This document shows, in pieces, positions 24,018 through 33,555 of a DNA stretch of 64,000 bases (within the stretch, counting starts at the first letter, position 1; the number at the start of each line of letters is the position of its first letter). The stretch is from Isoetes taiwanensis. Taxonomy: Eukaryota > Streptophyta > Lycopodiopsida > Isoetales > Isoetaceae. The position numbers and the translations under genes were made by a program. The stretch spans positions 27,247,717-27,311,716 of the forward strand of contig JAJEKV010000004.1 of the NCBI GenBank assembly GCA_021234155.1, written 5' to 3'. The notes below the pieces were generated by a model, which was not told the origin of the DNA, made no database searches, and saw only the letters and a program-made list of their open reading frames with translations.

Positions 24018-24149
24018 CAGCACCAAATAACAGATGGTGAAGCTGTTAATACCCTCATGAACACATGGGACATCATTGCTAGGGGAAAAGATATTGTTAA
24101 TCCGCCGCAGCATATCTGATTGAGCCTAAGTTGATGGGGTGGGTTCTTC

Positions 24150-24365
24150 CCAGAGGCATTGCTATTATCTTATTCCTTACAATGTTAACTGATCAAATCT
24201 TCTATTGGACAAATGCTTTTATAGTTTCATTATAGGGTACAAGAAACATGCTAACTGCAGAGGCATTGCAATTTTCTCATTCCTTTCAATGTTAACTGAT
24301 CAAACGTTCTATTGGATAAATGCTTTTATAGTTTTATTATAGGCTACAAGAAACATGCTAACTGC
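24150..24365. repeat. Tandem duplication of about 107 bp (left arm)
   Basis: Two imperfect copies (each with ATGTTAACTGATCAAA...GCTTTTATAG...AACATGCTAACTGCAG). The same pair is present in the right arm at 47245-47458, so it predates the inverted duplication. Confidence 0.85.
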
Positions 24366-25900
24366 AGTTATTATTTCTTTCCTTCATTGCAAAGAAAGGC
24401 ACTCTGAACTGAAGGGCTTTGTGAGAAGGAATAAGACCTGGCATAGCAAGACAGGCACTCTTGCATCCCCCAGGATAACCATGGGCAGTGCACGCATATG
24501 CCTTACATCCAAATACTCTCAAACGCTTTATTGTTGGTTTGATGCATTAAATGCCTCCTTTGACGTGATGCAATTTAATGCCTTTGTTGATGCTCTATTA
24601 GGTATACTGCAGTTTGTACTATTGCTGCCCATAAATTTTGAGGTAAACACTTACCGTTCAGCATATGCCAAGTTACATATGGACTTGTTCATGCATTCTA
24701 TAACACCATTTCGTTGCGGGAGGAACTGTCAATTGTCTTCTTGTACCTACATTACGAAAATATTCATTAAATGCATTTGATATGTACTCTCCTTCATTAT
24801 TACTGCACAAATTCAAATTTTTTTACAATTATGTTCTTCATTATAGCTCGAAATTCCTTAATTTCTCCATGACTGATGATTTTGCTTTTGTGAAATACTT
24901 CCATGTCTTCCCATCTATGAATGTGACAAAATATTTGCTCCTCTATTGCTGATACCTTCACATGTCCACAAACATCAGATGTACTAACTGTAATGCTTTA
25001 GTGGCCCGCACAGACTTTCTCTTTGGAAAAGGGAGTCTCGTCATCTTTCCAAACTTACAAGCTTCACAACCGTAATCGATAGACTTCATGACAAGTCTCT
25101 CACCATATTTTTTGTTTTCATTTTCTCCATGCAATCAAATGGGAGGTGGCCAAGTCTCTCATGTTATAAAATTTGTTCTTTCTCTTTCCTGATAAATACA
25201 AACTAATTTTCAGTAGCTATCTTGCGACTTTCCTCTGCTATTGGAACACTATAAAAATTATAAAGCCTTCCTTCATTTATAGCTCTTCCACTTACTTTGG
25301 GATGTTGTTCCTTAGTGACAATCAACAGTTCGTCTTCATCAAATATTACATGAAGACTCTATAAGTGAAGGAGATAACTGATAGCAGATTTTTCTTTAGA
25401 TGTGAGACATAAAGTGTCTCTGGTACCTTTCTCAATTCTCCATTTGGGTAATGAAAGTTTTAACTCACCTATTCTTTCAAATTTCAACGTGGATTCATTT
25501 CTCAAGAGAATATTTTGTCCACAAGCAGATTGTCTATTATTCACAATGTTTGCGTTTCCACTCATGTGACAAGTAACAACACGGTTAAGGATAATTTGTA
25601 CTATTTGCTTGATCAACCTCATTGATTTCACATTCTAAATCATCAAAACTAGGCACAAGACGATATGAATACATATACTTTTCATTATCACAATAAATCT
25701 CATAAACATCATTTTTGCTACCAGCTTCAATTCATGTTCCGACAAAATTACCTTGGTGGATATAATTACCTTGTTCTCGATCTCTTCCTCCACCACGCGC
25801 TCTTTTGTGCTAATAATACTAACCATTTCCTTGGTTCCTTTGGCTAGACCATTGATTTCAGAATCCCTAGAGGTAGGCACATTGCTTACTGTTTGATCCT
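24366..25900 (-). pseudogene. Ty1/copia integrase-region remnant (left arm copy)
   Basis: Mirror copy of the copia remnant at 45720-47230. Read on the minus strand it carries the pre-integrase segment and the Cys-x-x-Cys zinc finger of a copia integrase, in many broken frames (for example 25635-25880 and 25359-25631). Its translation orientation points toward the Ty3 insertion, away from the copia RT fragment at 26595. Confidence 0.75.
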
Positions 25901-26005
25901 CATCATTTCATAGAGTATTAGCATAACATCCTCCATCTCATTGAAAGGGATTGTTCCAGCCTGGTGATGACAAGTGGATCAATGTCTCTGTGACTCTTTC
26001 TTATA

Positions 26006-26200
26006 GTGGGATGGACATTGATTTGTCTTTTTTGGAAAGCTAACAGGTTTTCTGCAGGCCATGTGTATGGTTGGTGTGGTCAATGTCGAGAGAGAGGAGC
26101 AAAGAATGACAATTTGCATTTACAAGGTGTCATGATGGTTGCTGCTCACAATGCTGCTGCTGTGGACGAGTTAATTAAGCAATATTTGGGTTGACAAGAT
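26006..26200 (+). pseudogene. Fragment with an HLQ motif, possibly from an HUH-type Rep protein
   Basis: The plus frame reads ERGAKNDNLHLQGVMMVAAH and then a short Asp-Glu-Leu-Ile-Lys helix ending at a stop. Allowing one frame change upstream, it is preceded by a hydrophobic strand (MVGVVNVER). A beta strand, then Glu, a polar loop and His-hydrophobic-Gln is the layout around motif 2 of HUH endonucleases. No catalytic Tyr or motif 1 was found, so this is suggestive only. A mirror copy lies at about 45487-45650. It could also be a chance resemblance within a copia leader. Confidence 0.3.
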
Positions 26201-26594
26201 GGGAAGCCAATTTGATATATGTTAATTTTCACGATTAACTTGTATACTATTTGTTTGTGTTAGCAAATTCTTGTTCGTGATGTTGTTTCATTAAATGTGG
26301 TAGAATAGAATGAATGGAAAGTTTAGAACTTACACGTTCCGAAACTTAAGAACGCTGGAGACCTTTAGGAATGCATGCAAATATAATAGGTATGATTTCA
26401 ATTTTTTGGCTGTGTTGAAATGCTTGGGTTCGACTTCCAAGGAGCCATTTGCTTGTTTTGATTATTTAGAAAGTAGTATTTTCATATTCATCAACACTAA
26501 CCATTACCTATTCATTGAATGGGTTTATTTTTTTAAGCATACTTTTATTCTATTGGTATTCCAGTTTTAGGGTTTTCATCGCCCTCTCATACAA

Positions 26595-28240
26595 ATGAAG
26601 AACAATGTCACTTTTGATGAGTCTCAGTGTTATAAGAACATTAAGTTTTTCTCTGTTAACCCTAAAGCAAAGGAGGTCCAGAAGTTAGATGCCAACATTA
26701 TTGAGGATGATGATGAAAAGGATAATGTCGAGATAGACACTAAACAGGTCAGTTTTGCAGATGAATCTAATATTGCTGCTAATGTTGCTGACAAAGGAAC
26801 AGCTCAACAAAAGCATGGCAGAAGAACAGCTGCACAGATTCTGCAACAAGAGGCTAATGTAAATCCTGAAATTTTTGGAAGAGATATCACAGGAAGAAGT
26901 AAAAGGTTACAGGGTGAAGTTGCAGATATAAACCTTGTTGAGATCCTGGCTTTGTTAGATACAGAAGTACCTAAATCTTATAAAGATGTTATAAATGATG
27001 CTGATGCAAAAAAATGGAAAATTGCTATGAATGATGAAATAGATGCTTTTAAAAGAACAGAGACATATGATCTTGTAGACTTACCAGAAGGAAGACATGC
27101 AGTCGGATGCAAATGGATATTTAAAATAAAGCAAGGTACTCAGCCTGATTCAATAAAGCCTAAAGCTCGTCTAGTAGCACAGGGATACACACAAAGAAAA
27201 GGAATTGACTATGAGGAAACTTTTTCCCCTTTAGTCAAAATGACAAGTATCAGGATGTTGTTGGCTGTAGCAAATGCAAAAAATTATGAAGTACATCACA
27301 TGGATGTGTCTACTGCTTTTTTGAATGCAGACTTAGAAGAAGATATCTTTATGATGCAACCTCCTGGGTTTGAGCAAGGGAAAGCAAAAGTGTGGAAACT
27401 TAAGAAGGCTGTCTATGGGCTAAAGCAATCACCAAGACAATGGTATATATATTTGAGAGAACAAGGTTTTCTAAAACTGAAAGATGATGGAAACATTTAT
27501 TTGTTCAAAGATGGAAATGAATTTTGCTATATAGCATTGTATGTGGATGACAATGTCATGGTTAGTAGCAATCTTGAAGTGCTACAAAAATGCAAAAACA
27601 TCCTCAAGAGTCGTTTTAAGATGACTGACCTGGGAGAACTTAAGAAATTTTTAGGGATCGAGGTTTATAGAGATCGAGACAAACAAGTTATGACATTGAC
27701 ACAGAGCCAAAATATTACAGGTATGCTAAAAAGGTTTAATGTGGAAGAGTGTAAAGTGGTTAAAACTCCCATGGCCCCTGGTAATAAATTATCTTCCAAT
27801 ATAAATGATCAATCTGATCATGAGAAGTCAGAGCTGGAACATATTCCATATCAAGAGCTAGTTGGGTGTTTACTGTATTTATCAAATTGTACCAGACCTG
27901 ATATCTCATTTGCAGTCAATATTCTAAGTAGATACTGTCATAATTTTGGGAAAGATCATTGGCAAGCAGCTAAGAGAATTCTTAGGTATCTGAAGGGAAC
28001 TGTGGACTTTGGGATTCGGTTTGATTCTGATAACATGGAGTTATTATCCTATTGTGATTCTGACTGGGGTGGAGACCTTGATGAGAGAAAATCAACTTCA
28101 GGAGATCTGCATGCTGGGTGGAGGACCTATTTCTTGGAAATGTAGAAAACAAAAAGCCATAGCACTCTCTTCTGCAGAAGCAGAATATGCAGCGGCAACT
28201 CTTGCTGCAAAGGAAATGGTTTCTCATGGTGAAACACAGA
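26595..28240 (+). pseudogene. Ty1/copia reverse transcriptase and RNase H
   Basis: A 516-codon frame begins at the linker between integrase and RT (VTFDES), then an acidic linker. RT follows: HAVGCKWIFKIK, ARLVAQGYTQRKGIDYEETF, MDVSTAFLNADLEEDIFMMQ, the catalytic LYVDDNVMVSS and the FLGIEVYRD box. It then enters RNase H (GCLLYLSNCTRPDI, YCDSDWGGD). A frame change near 28100 shifts the end (GGPISWKCRKQKAIALSSAE) to another frame. The RNase H stops dead after LAAKEM near 28220, where the tandem array begins. There is no integrase directly upstream and no LTR, so this is an isolated piece. A short deletion before the YVDD box is likely. Confidence 0.9.
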
Positions 28241-28915
28241 GGTTCAATTCCTCTGGGCCTAAGGAAAGGAAAGGCCTGATGCAATTTGTGGTTGGAAAAC
28301 AGGAGTCGTGGCCATGGATTGTTGGGCATAAACGCTGGTTGATTGGGCATGATCCTGCCCTGAAGAGCAGAAGACGGCTGTAGGCATTTGATCTTCCCTT
28401 TTCCTTATTTTATTCCCAGGCAGAAATTCGGGGAGCAAAAGGACTTGATAACGGCCTTCCATACAAATGCAAAACAAGCTTCTGGTGAGATATAGAGGTT
28501 CAATTCCTCTGGGCTTAGATTTGGTTTGTTCTGAAAAGCAAGAAATTTGATGCCGTTGGAAATTGCAGTAGTCTTGGCTCCTGGTGAAACACAGAGGTTC
28601 AATTCCTCTGGGCTTAAGGAAAGGAAAGGTCTGATGCAATTTGTGGTTGAAAAACAAGAGTCGTGGCCATGGATTGTTGGGCATAAACGTTGGTTGATCG
28701 GGCATGATTCTGCCCTGAAAAGCAGAAGACGGTTGTACTTATTTGATCTTCCCTTTTCCTTATTTTATTCCCAGTCAGCAAAAGGACTTGATAACGACCT
28801 TCCATACAAATGGAAAATAAGCTTCTGGTGAGACACAGAGGTTCAATTCCTCTGGGCTTGGATTCGGTTTGTTCTTAAAAGCAAGAAATTTGATGCCATT
28901 GGAAATTGCAGAGTC
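28228..28915. repeat. Two-copy tandem array of about 352 bp with T-arm-like boxes
   Basis: The unit starts GGTGAAACACAGAGGTTCAATT at 28228 and again near 28582. Inside each unit a second, partial copy starts GGTGAGA (about 28484 and 28828), giving four copies of GAGGTTCAATTCCTCTGGGC. That box resembles a tRNA T-arm or pol III B-box. The array directly follows the truncated copia RNase H and ends near 28915. Confidence 0.9.
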
Positions 28916-29261
28916 TTATTGTGAACATGGATGCACAGATTGCATACACATGGATGCTCTTGTGTTTATGTTAATGCCTTGGGCACACTACGATTGCATG
29001 TGCTACTGTATTGTATGGGATGCAGTTTACCTAAATACCGTTTTAAGCCATGGTGTTGGGTCAGGCGGCGCCCCTTTAAAAGCGGGTCAATTTGACCCCA
29101 CGAAGACCTTCAATGTGCGTGCAGGATGTGCATCGAGGGAATATCCTACGCATTGTGCCAGCATTTTAAAAATTTCCCAAACTTTTAAAGGGGAAATAAT
29201 GAGATTTTCCGATTTTTAAAAAGTGCGGAGAAAAGAGAGAGTACCTTTAGGGTAGCAGACG
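28916..29261. other. Presumed promoter region upstream of the 87-aa ORF and FTA
   Basis: No ORF of note. It contains a 12-bp perfect palindrome-like GGGTCAATTTGACCC (about 29084-29098) and AT-rich TTTAAAA blocks at 29165-29225 that could serve as a core promoter. The assignment is by position only. Confidence 0.4.
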
Positions 29262-29591
29262 ATGCAAGGAACCGGATCACCGGCAAGGTCATCTGTGGGC
29301 ACTATAGCATCTTCATCAAGCGTGGTTAGTACAGCTCAGAACACTGACGATTTGCTCTTCGATAAGTTTGCGGAGGATTTAACGTTTGCAGAAGATCGAA
29401 AAGCTGAGATTGAGCAAGGTGATTTTTTTTCCTTTACTTTCTTGGGTTCTAGCTTAGTTTCTGATTGAATTTCCATTATCTCAGCCTTGTTGAGTGACCT
29501 CTCCTCGCAATTGCGAAAAGAAGAGAAATTGCTAGATGCTGATGCATGGATATTTGCTGCCCCACGCTCTCAGCTTTCTTTCACTTCTTGA
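29262..29591 (+). CDS. Small two-exon ORF (87 aa) just upstream of FTA
   Basis: Exon 1 is 29262-29418 and exon 2 is 29485-29591. The donor is CAAG|GTGATT and the acceptor TTATCTCAG|CC. Splicing joins the phases exactly, giving 87 residues and a TGA stop; without splicing the frame ends soon after exon 1. The product has a Ser/Thr-rich, probably disordered N-terminus (about 25 residues), then a highly charged helical region (DDLLFDKFAEDL, AEDRKAEIEQALLSDL, QLRKEEKLLDADAW) that looks like a coiled coil. There is no signal peptide or membrane segment. I do not recognise the family. It ends 66 bases before the FTA start codon on the same strand, so it could be a separate small gene, the first cistron of a shared transcript or a regulatory upstream ORF. 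Gene status is inferred from the coherent splice pair. Confidence 0.55.
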
Positions 29592-29657
29592 GATCAACTT
29601 GCAGGATTGAGCTAGTTTTAAGCTCGTTTAAGGCAGTATTTACAAAGAAGGTCTGAG

Positions 29658-32509
29658 ATGGAGGAAACTTGGGTCCCCTTCTCCGCCAGGCCCGAATGGG
29701 CTGACATTGAACCAGTTCCCCAGGATGATGGGCCTAAGCCAGTTGTTGCTATTATGTACACGAGAAAGTTTCGGGAAGTAATGGATTATTTCAGAGCTAT
29801 TCTTGCCAAGGATGAGCGCTCCCCAAGGGCACTGGCTCTGACGAAAGAAGTTATCTCTGTGAATGCAGCGAACTATACTGTAGGTAAATGTAAATGCAGT
29901 TGCTCTGACTATATTGAATCTTAAGCTATATGCCCCATTTTTCCTGCAGGTATGGCAATTTCGACGGTTGGTTCTTAAGTCATTAGATGCTAATCTAGGA
30001 GATGAGCGTGCTTTTATTAAGGAAGTTGCAGCAACCAATCATAAAAATTATCAAATATGGTAATTTTTTTTTGTGAGCGCACATCAAACTTTAAAGATCT
30101 AGGTTGGTAGTTGTTTATCCTAACATTCATCTAGGCATCACCGTCGTTGGGTGGCTGAGAATATTGGAGTGACAGCGGTCGATGGGGAGCTAGAGTTCAC
30201 AAAGGATGTGCTAAATGATGATGCCAAGAATTACCATGCATGGTCTCACAGACAGGTATCTAGTCCCTAGTGTTATGAAGGTTCTATGCATGTACAAAAT
30301 TGGGGCAAACTATCTGGCAAATTTTGTTTTTGAAGTCTAACTTTCTTCTGTAATGCAGTGGGTTTTACGGACATTGGGAGGCTGGGAAGGAGAACTTGAT
30401 TACTGCAGAACGCTATTAGAAGATGACATTTACAACAACTCTGCCTGGAATCAGGTAGCTAATAACATAGGTTCATGGTTAAATCTCTAGGATAATACTC
30501 CTTGCACAAATACGGTGTCATCTTATATTTCTTCTGCTTCTGCATCTAAGACTAGGACGTTCATGCATTGGAATATATGCACTCCCAAGGCCATGAAGAT
30601 CCGCACCTCCAAATCTCCAAATGCTATATATCCTCTTGTATTAGAATATAGCTCTGAGCCACTGCAGTGGCAACCTCAATGGTCATGCGGGCAAGATTGG
30701 TGCCTAATGGGTCAATCCCATATCTACATTTGGTGTTAATTTTGCTTGGCCATGCAATTTGCTGTTTTTTCTGATGTTGGTGCTCTGGAACATGTCAACT
30801 TAGATTTGAATAACTTGTGCCTCATTATAAAAAATGAGGAGTATTTGTGGACTTAAATGTTGGGATCCAACAGTGATTTAAGATGTTGCTGGGACAATCC
30901 TAAAGGCTAATAAAGATGCGTCCAAAGTTAAAAGCCAGCGTTGAGATGAATTCAAGGGTGGGTTTGAGGAGAGTTATGAAATCGATGATGCGTATTTATT
31001 CTGGGCTGAAATGCTGTGTGGAAAATTCTCTCCTCCTTGCTTCACTTTCCATAACACGGTAAAAGATATCTTTGCCCAAACTTTTGTATTGCAATTTTAT
31101 CCATTTGTGTGCATATTTACACACAAAATGTGAAGGTTGGGTTGACCATATAGCTTCCTAAGAGCAGGGAAAGCAGATGTTGCGGATTATTTTTGGGAGA
31201 CGAACCACTAGTTTCCAAGTCGAGATACTCATCCTAGTCATTGTGGGTGTGTTGTTTGTCCCACGGTGGAATATAGCCGTGCCAAGTTGAGGTTCAGGGT
31301 CCAAGTTGCGTTTTCTGCTCGTCCGGTCACCGCCTTCTTTCTTAAGGCTTTGGTATTTTTCAGTCCAGTCATAGAAACATGGAGCAGACAGATGGTAGAG
31401 GTGCGCCCAGTGAAAAAAGAGATTAGAATGGTCTTTACTTTGAATTCTGGACCTCATCATCCTGCTGTTGGTTTGATTAGTATTCTCCTAAGAGCAGGGA
31501 AAGCAGATGGCATGGAAAGGTTTTGGGATGGTCTGGATCTGTGCCACGTCAGGTGGGGTTTTTTTGGGGGCGGGGGGTTTTCTGTAAAATGAAGGTGTCC
31601 CGTTATGAAGAGACTTTAAAACACGCTACATCATATCCAGTTAGCTACCACACTGTCGCTTGTTTGCTTTTTAAATAGGTGAACGATCCACGGTGACAAA
31701 CTTTACACATTCAAAGACATGAGGGAATGTCTCTACTTTGCTATTGTACATACAAGTTTGTAATGGATATTCAACATCAAACATCTGCATTTTAAAATGG
31801 GGAGCTACAGATTGAGATGTGGAAGTTCTAGCCCGTAGAGCCCTCTAGCATAATATGATTCTGTGCTGCTTGTATTTGGTCAGGTATTATGTCCGAAATT
31901 TTGAATCAAATATATCCTGTTGACTATCTAAAATCTTTATTTTTGCCAGCTCTCCTCTCTTTTGCATAGATGATCTGGAATTCATGTTGCTCACTTGTTA
32001 TTAGTACGGATTTATATGGCCATAATTATTATTACTTCAAACAAAACTGCTTTGGCAATTCCTGTGGTATTGACACATTGTCTTATTCACAGAGGTTCTT
32101 TGTTATCACTCGAAGCCCCATATTGGGTGGTCTACTAGCAATGCGGGACCAGGAGGTTAATTATTGCATTCAAGCTATTAGCTCTGCTCCAGATAATGAA
32201 AGCTCGTGGAAGTACCTGCGTGGCCTTTTCAATGATGATCCTGCTTCCCTTGTTCAAAATAACGAGGTTACCAAGTTGTGTCTTGGGCGACTTGCTACCA
32301 ATAATAACTGCATACAGGCTTTAAATTTTCTTGCCGATCTCTTGTCTATTGGGTTACATTTGGAATCTGCTGATTTGAAAATGATGAACTTGGCCGAAGG
32401 CATGACGACCATCCAGGCCCTAGCTTGTGTGTGTAAAAAATTGGAGACGGTGGATCCAATCAGGTCCCAGTATTGGGCCTGGCGTCGCCACATTTTAACT
32501 CAAGCATAG
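29658..32509 (+). CDS. FTA: Protein farnesyltransferase/geranylgeranyltransferase type-1 subunit alpha, 5 exons
   Basis: Exons: 29658-29879, 29950-30059, 30135-30255, 30359-30454 and 32093-32509. All introns are GT-AG and all phases join, giving 321 residues, close to the usual plant length (about 326). The N-terminus has the plant-type [20 protein letters not shown]-like signature (here [20 protein letters not shown] at residues 6-25). PPTA repeats follow with their Trp-x-x-Arg cores: [49 protein letters not shown] and a final YWAWRRH. The alpha subunit pairs with either of two beta subunits to attach farnesyl or geranylgeranyl groups to C-terminal CaaX cysteines in the cytosol; in Arabidopsis its loss gives enlarged meristems and ABA hypersensitivity. 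No stop or frameshift is seen. Intron 4 is long (1.64 kb). It is the only clearly intact cellular gene here. Confidence 0.95.
30455..32092 (+). other. FTA intron 4 (1638 bp)
   Basis: GT...CAG intron between Gln and Arg codons. A 22-base block, CCTAAGAGCAGGGAAAGCAG plus AT, occurs near 31156 and again near 31490, bracketing about 335 bases, as if a short element inserted or a segment duplicated. No coding homology was recognised. Confidence 0.85.
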
Positions 32510-33015
32510 AAAATTGTTCCAGATGATGTGAGGCTGTTTGTTTTAATTTAGATGTGCTGCAAAAGCTCAAGATCTATTGTCAGATCGAAGTGAGAACTGT
32601 GGCGAACAATCCTTGGCATGAAGAAGTTCTAATTCTTAGAAGTCTACTGGCAATTACAAATGGCAAATGACAGCTTTCCATGTTTCAATATACTGCTTCC
32701 GGCTCTTGTTCAAGATTTAAACAAACTGGAACAGGTGGCTATTTCATCCCCTTAGTAAGCTGGAACCGGTGGCTATTTCATCCCCTTAGTAGGGGATCAA
32801 ATATGACTGGTCTATAATAGAATGTAGGTCTGAAATGAAATATTCTCTTTTGAAGGGACCTTGTGGTTAGTGCTGTGGGTTGTCTAGCACTGTGGCCTAA
32901 CATGTAAGAATATTATTATCCAAGAGTTTTAAGACATGCATTTTAATAACAAAAATATATTTTATGTTCAAATTGGCAACCTCCAGAACAATGACACAAG
33001 ATTTAAGGATAGGGT
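32510..33015 (+). other. FTA 3' region with a 34-bp tandem duplication
   Basis: Likely 3' UTR and spacer. A 34-bp unit (CTGGAACAGGTGGCTATTTC onward) is repeated at 32726-32759 and 32760-32793 with a single difference early in the unit. No clear AATAAA signal is seen nearby. Confidence 0.5.
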
Positions 33016-33555
33016 TTAATGTTGAGATTTTGTTTTATAGAATATAGAGTGCATCTTTTTGAAGAGTAGAATAGAGTGTGCCTTTTTGTTTGTAGCTTTT
33101 GTTGGCATTCCAAGGAGGAAACAAGGGACATTGCTAGTAGGCAAAGACCTGTTGACTCCCTTGAATGTCAACAAAGTGACATTGGTGCAACCTGAAGGCT
33201 TGACCAAATTTAGGTGCGATGTGACGCAATGTTCCAACAAATTTAGGTGCGATGCGACTATGATGCTTGAAAAAAATGTATAATGTATCAGACCCCGTCT
33301 ACCATACTTGCAGTTATACTCATAGCACCAGAGGGAGAATACTACTTTTCCATTTTCATCACTTGACATTAATTCATCAAAGCGGTCTTCCCTACCAACG
33401 TTTTTCAATTTTGCATTGCACCTCATAACATCTTTGTTCCTTTTATGGATTTGTGCCTTGGTCGCTAGCCTTGACGGCAATCTATATTCTGAGCTATCCT
33501 CTGAATTTTCTGCTTCTTCTTCCTTGCTACCAAAGTTTGACACTTGAACGTCCAA
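33016..33555 (-). CDS. Unidentified 179-codon ORF
   Basis: Minus-strand frame with an acidic N-terminus (KEEEAENSEDSSEY), a basic/charged stretch (KAQIHKRNKDVMRCNAKLKN) and FSLWCYEYNCKYGRRG, which has a Cys pair that might be part of a zinc finger. Two 33-bp direct repeats (about 33205-33270, AAATTTAGGTGCGATG) lie inside it, giving an internal amino-acid repeat (VASHLNLLEHCV / VTSHLNL). No family is recognised. It may be the N-terminal part of a decayed transposon protein. Gene status is doubtful. Confidence 0.25.
   Translation of the reverse strand: MDVQVSNFGSKEEEAENSEDSSEYRLPSRLATKAQIHKRNKDVMRCNAKLKNVGREDRFDELMSSDENGKVVFSLWCYEYNCKYGRRGLIHYTFFSSIIVASHLNLLEHCVTSHLNLVKPSGCTNVTLLTFKGVNRSLPTSNVPCFLLGMPTKATNKKAHSILLFKKMHSIFYKTKSQH

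Larger units (their letters stand above)
11132..26578. repeat. Left arm of a large inverted duplication (interrupted by a Ty3 element)
   Basis: Positions 11132-11668 and 24018-26578 match, as reverse complement, the right arm at 42679-48560 with only scattered substitutions. Matches run through the MITE remnant, the 11450-11668 segment, the 24013-24365 repeats, the copia integrase remnant and the 26220-26578 tail. The arms stop matching at 11132 (inside the MITE) and at 26578. The 12.3 kb Ty3 insertion in this arm is absent from the other. Net arm length without the insertion is about 3.1 kb. Confidence 0.9.

Noticed and set aside
28228-28860. tRNA genes at the GAGGTTCAATTCCTC blocks
   Set aside because: Only a T-arm-like stem-loop is present; no acceptor, D or anticodon arms can be drawn around it.
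29658-32509. FTA as a processed retrocopy
   Set aside because: Four canonical introns with matching phases exclude a retrocopy.
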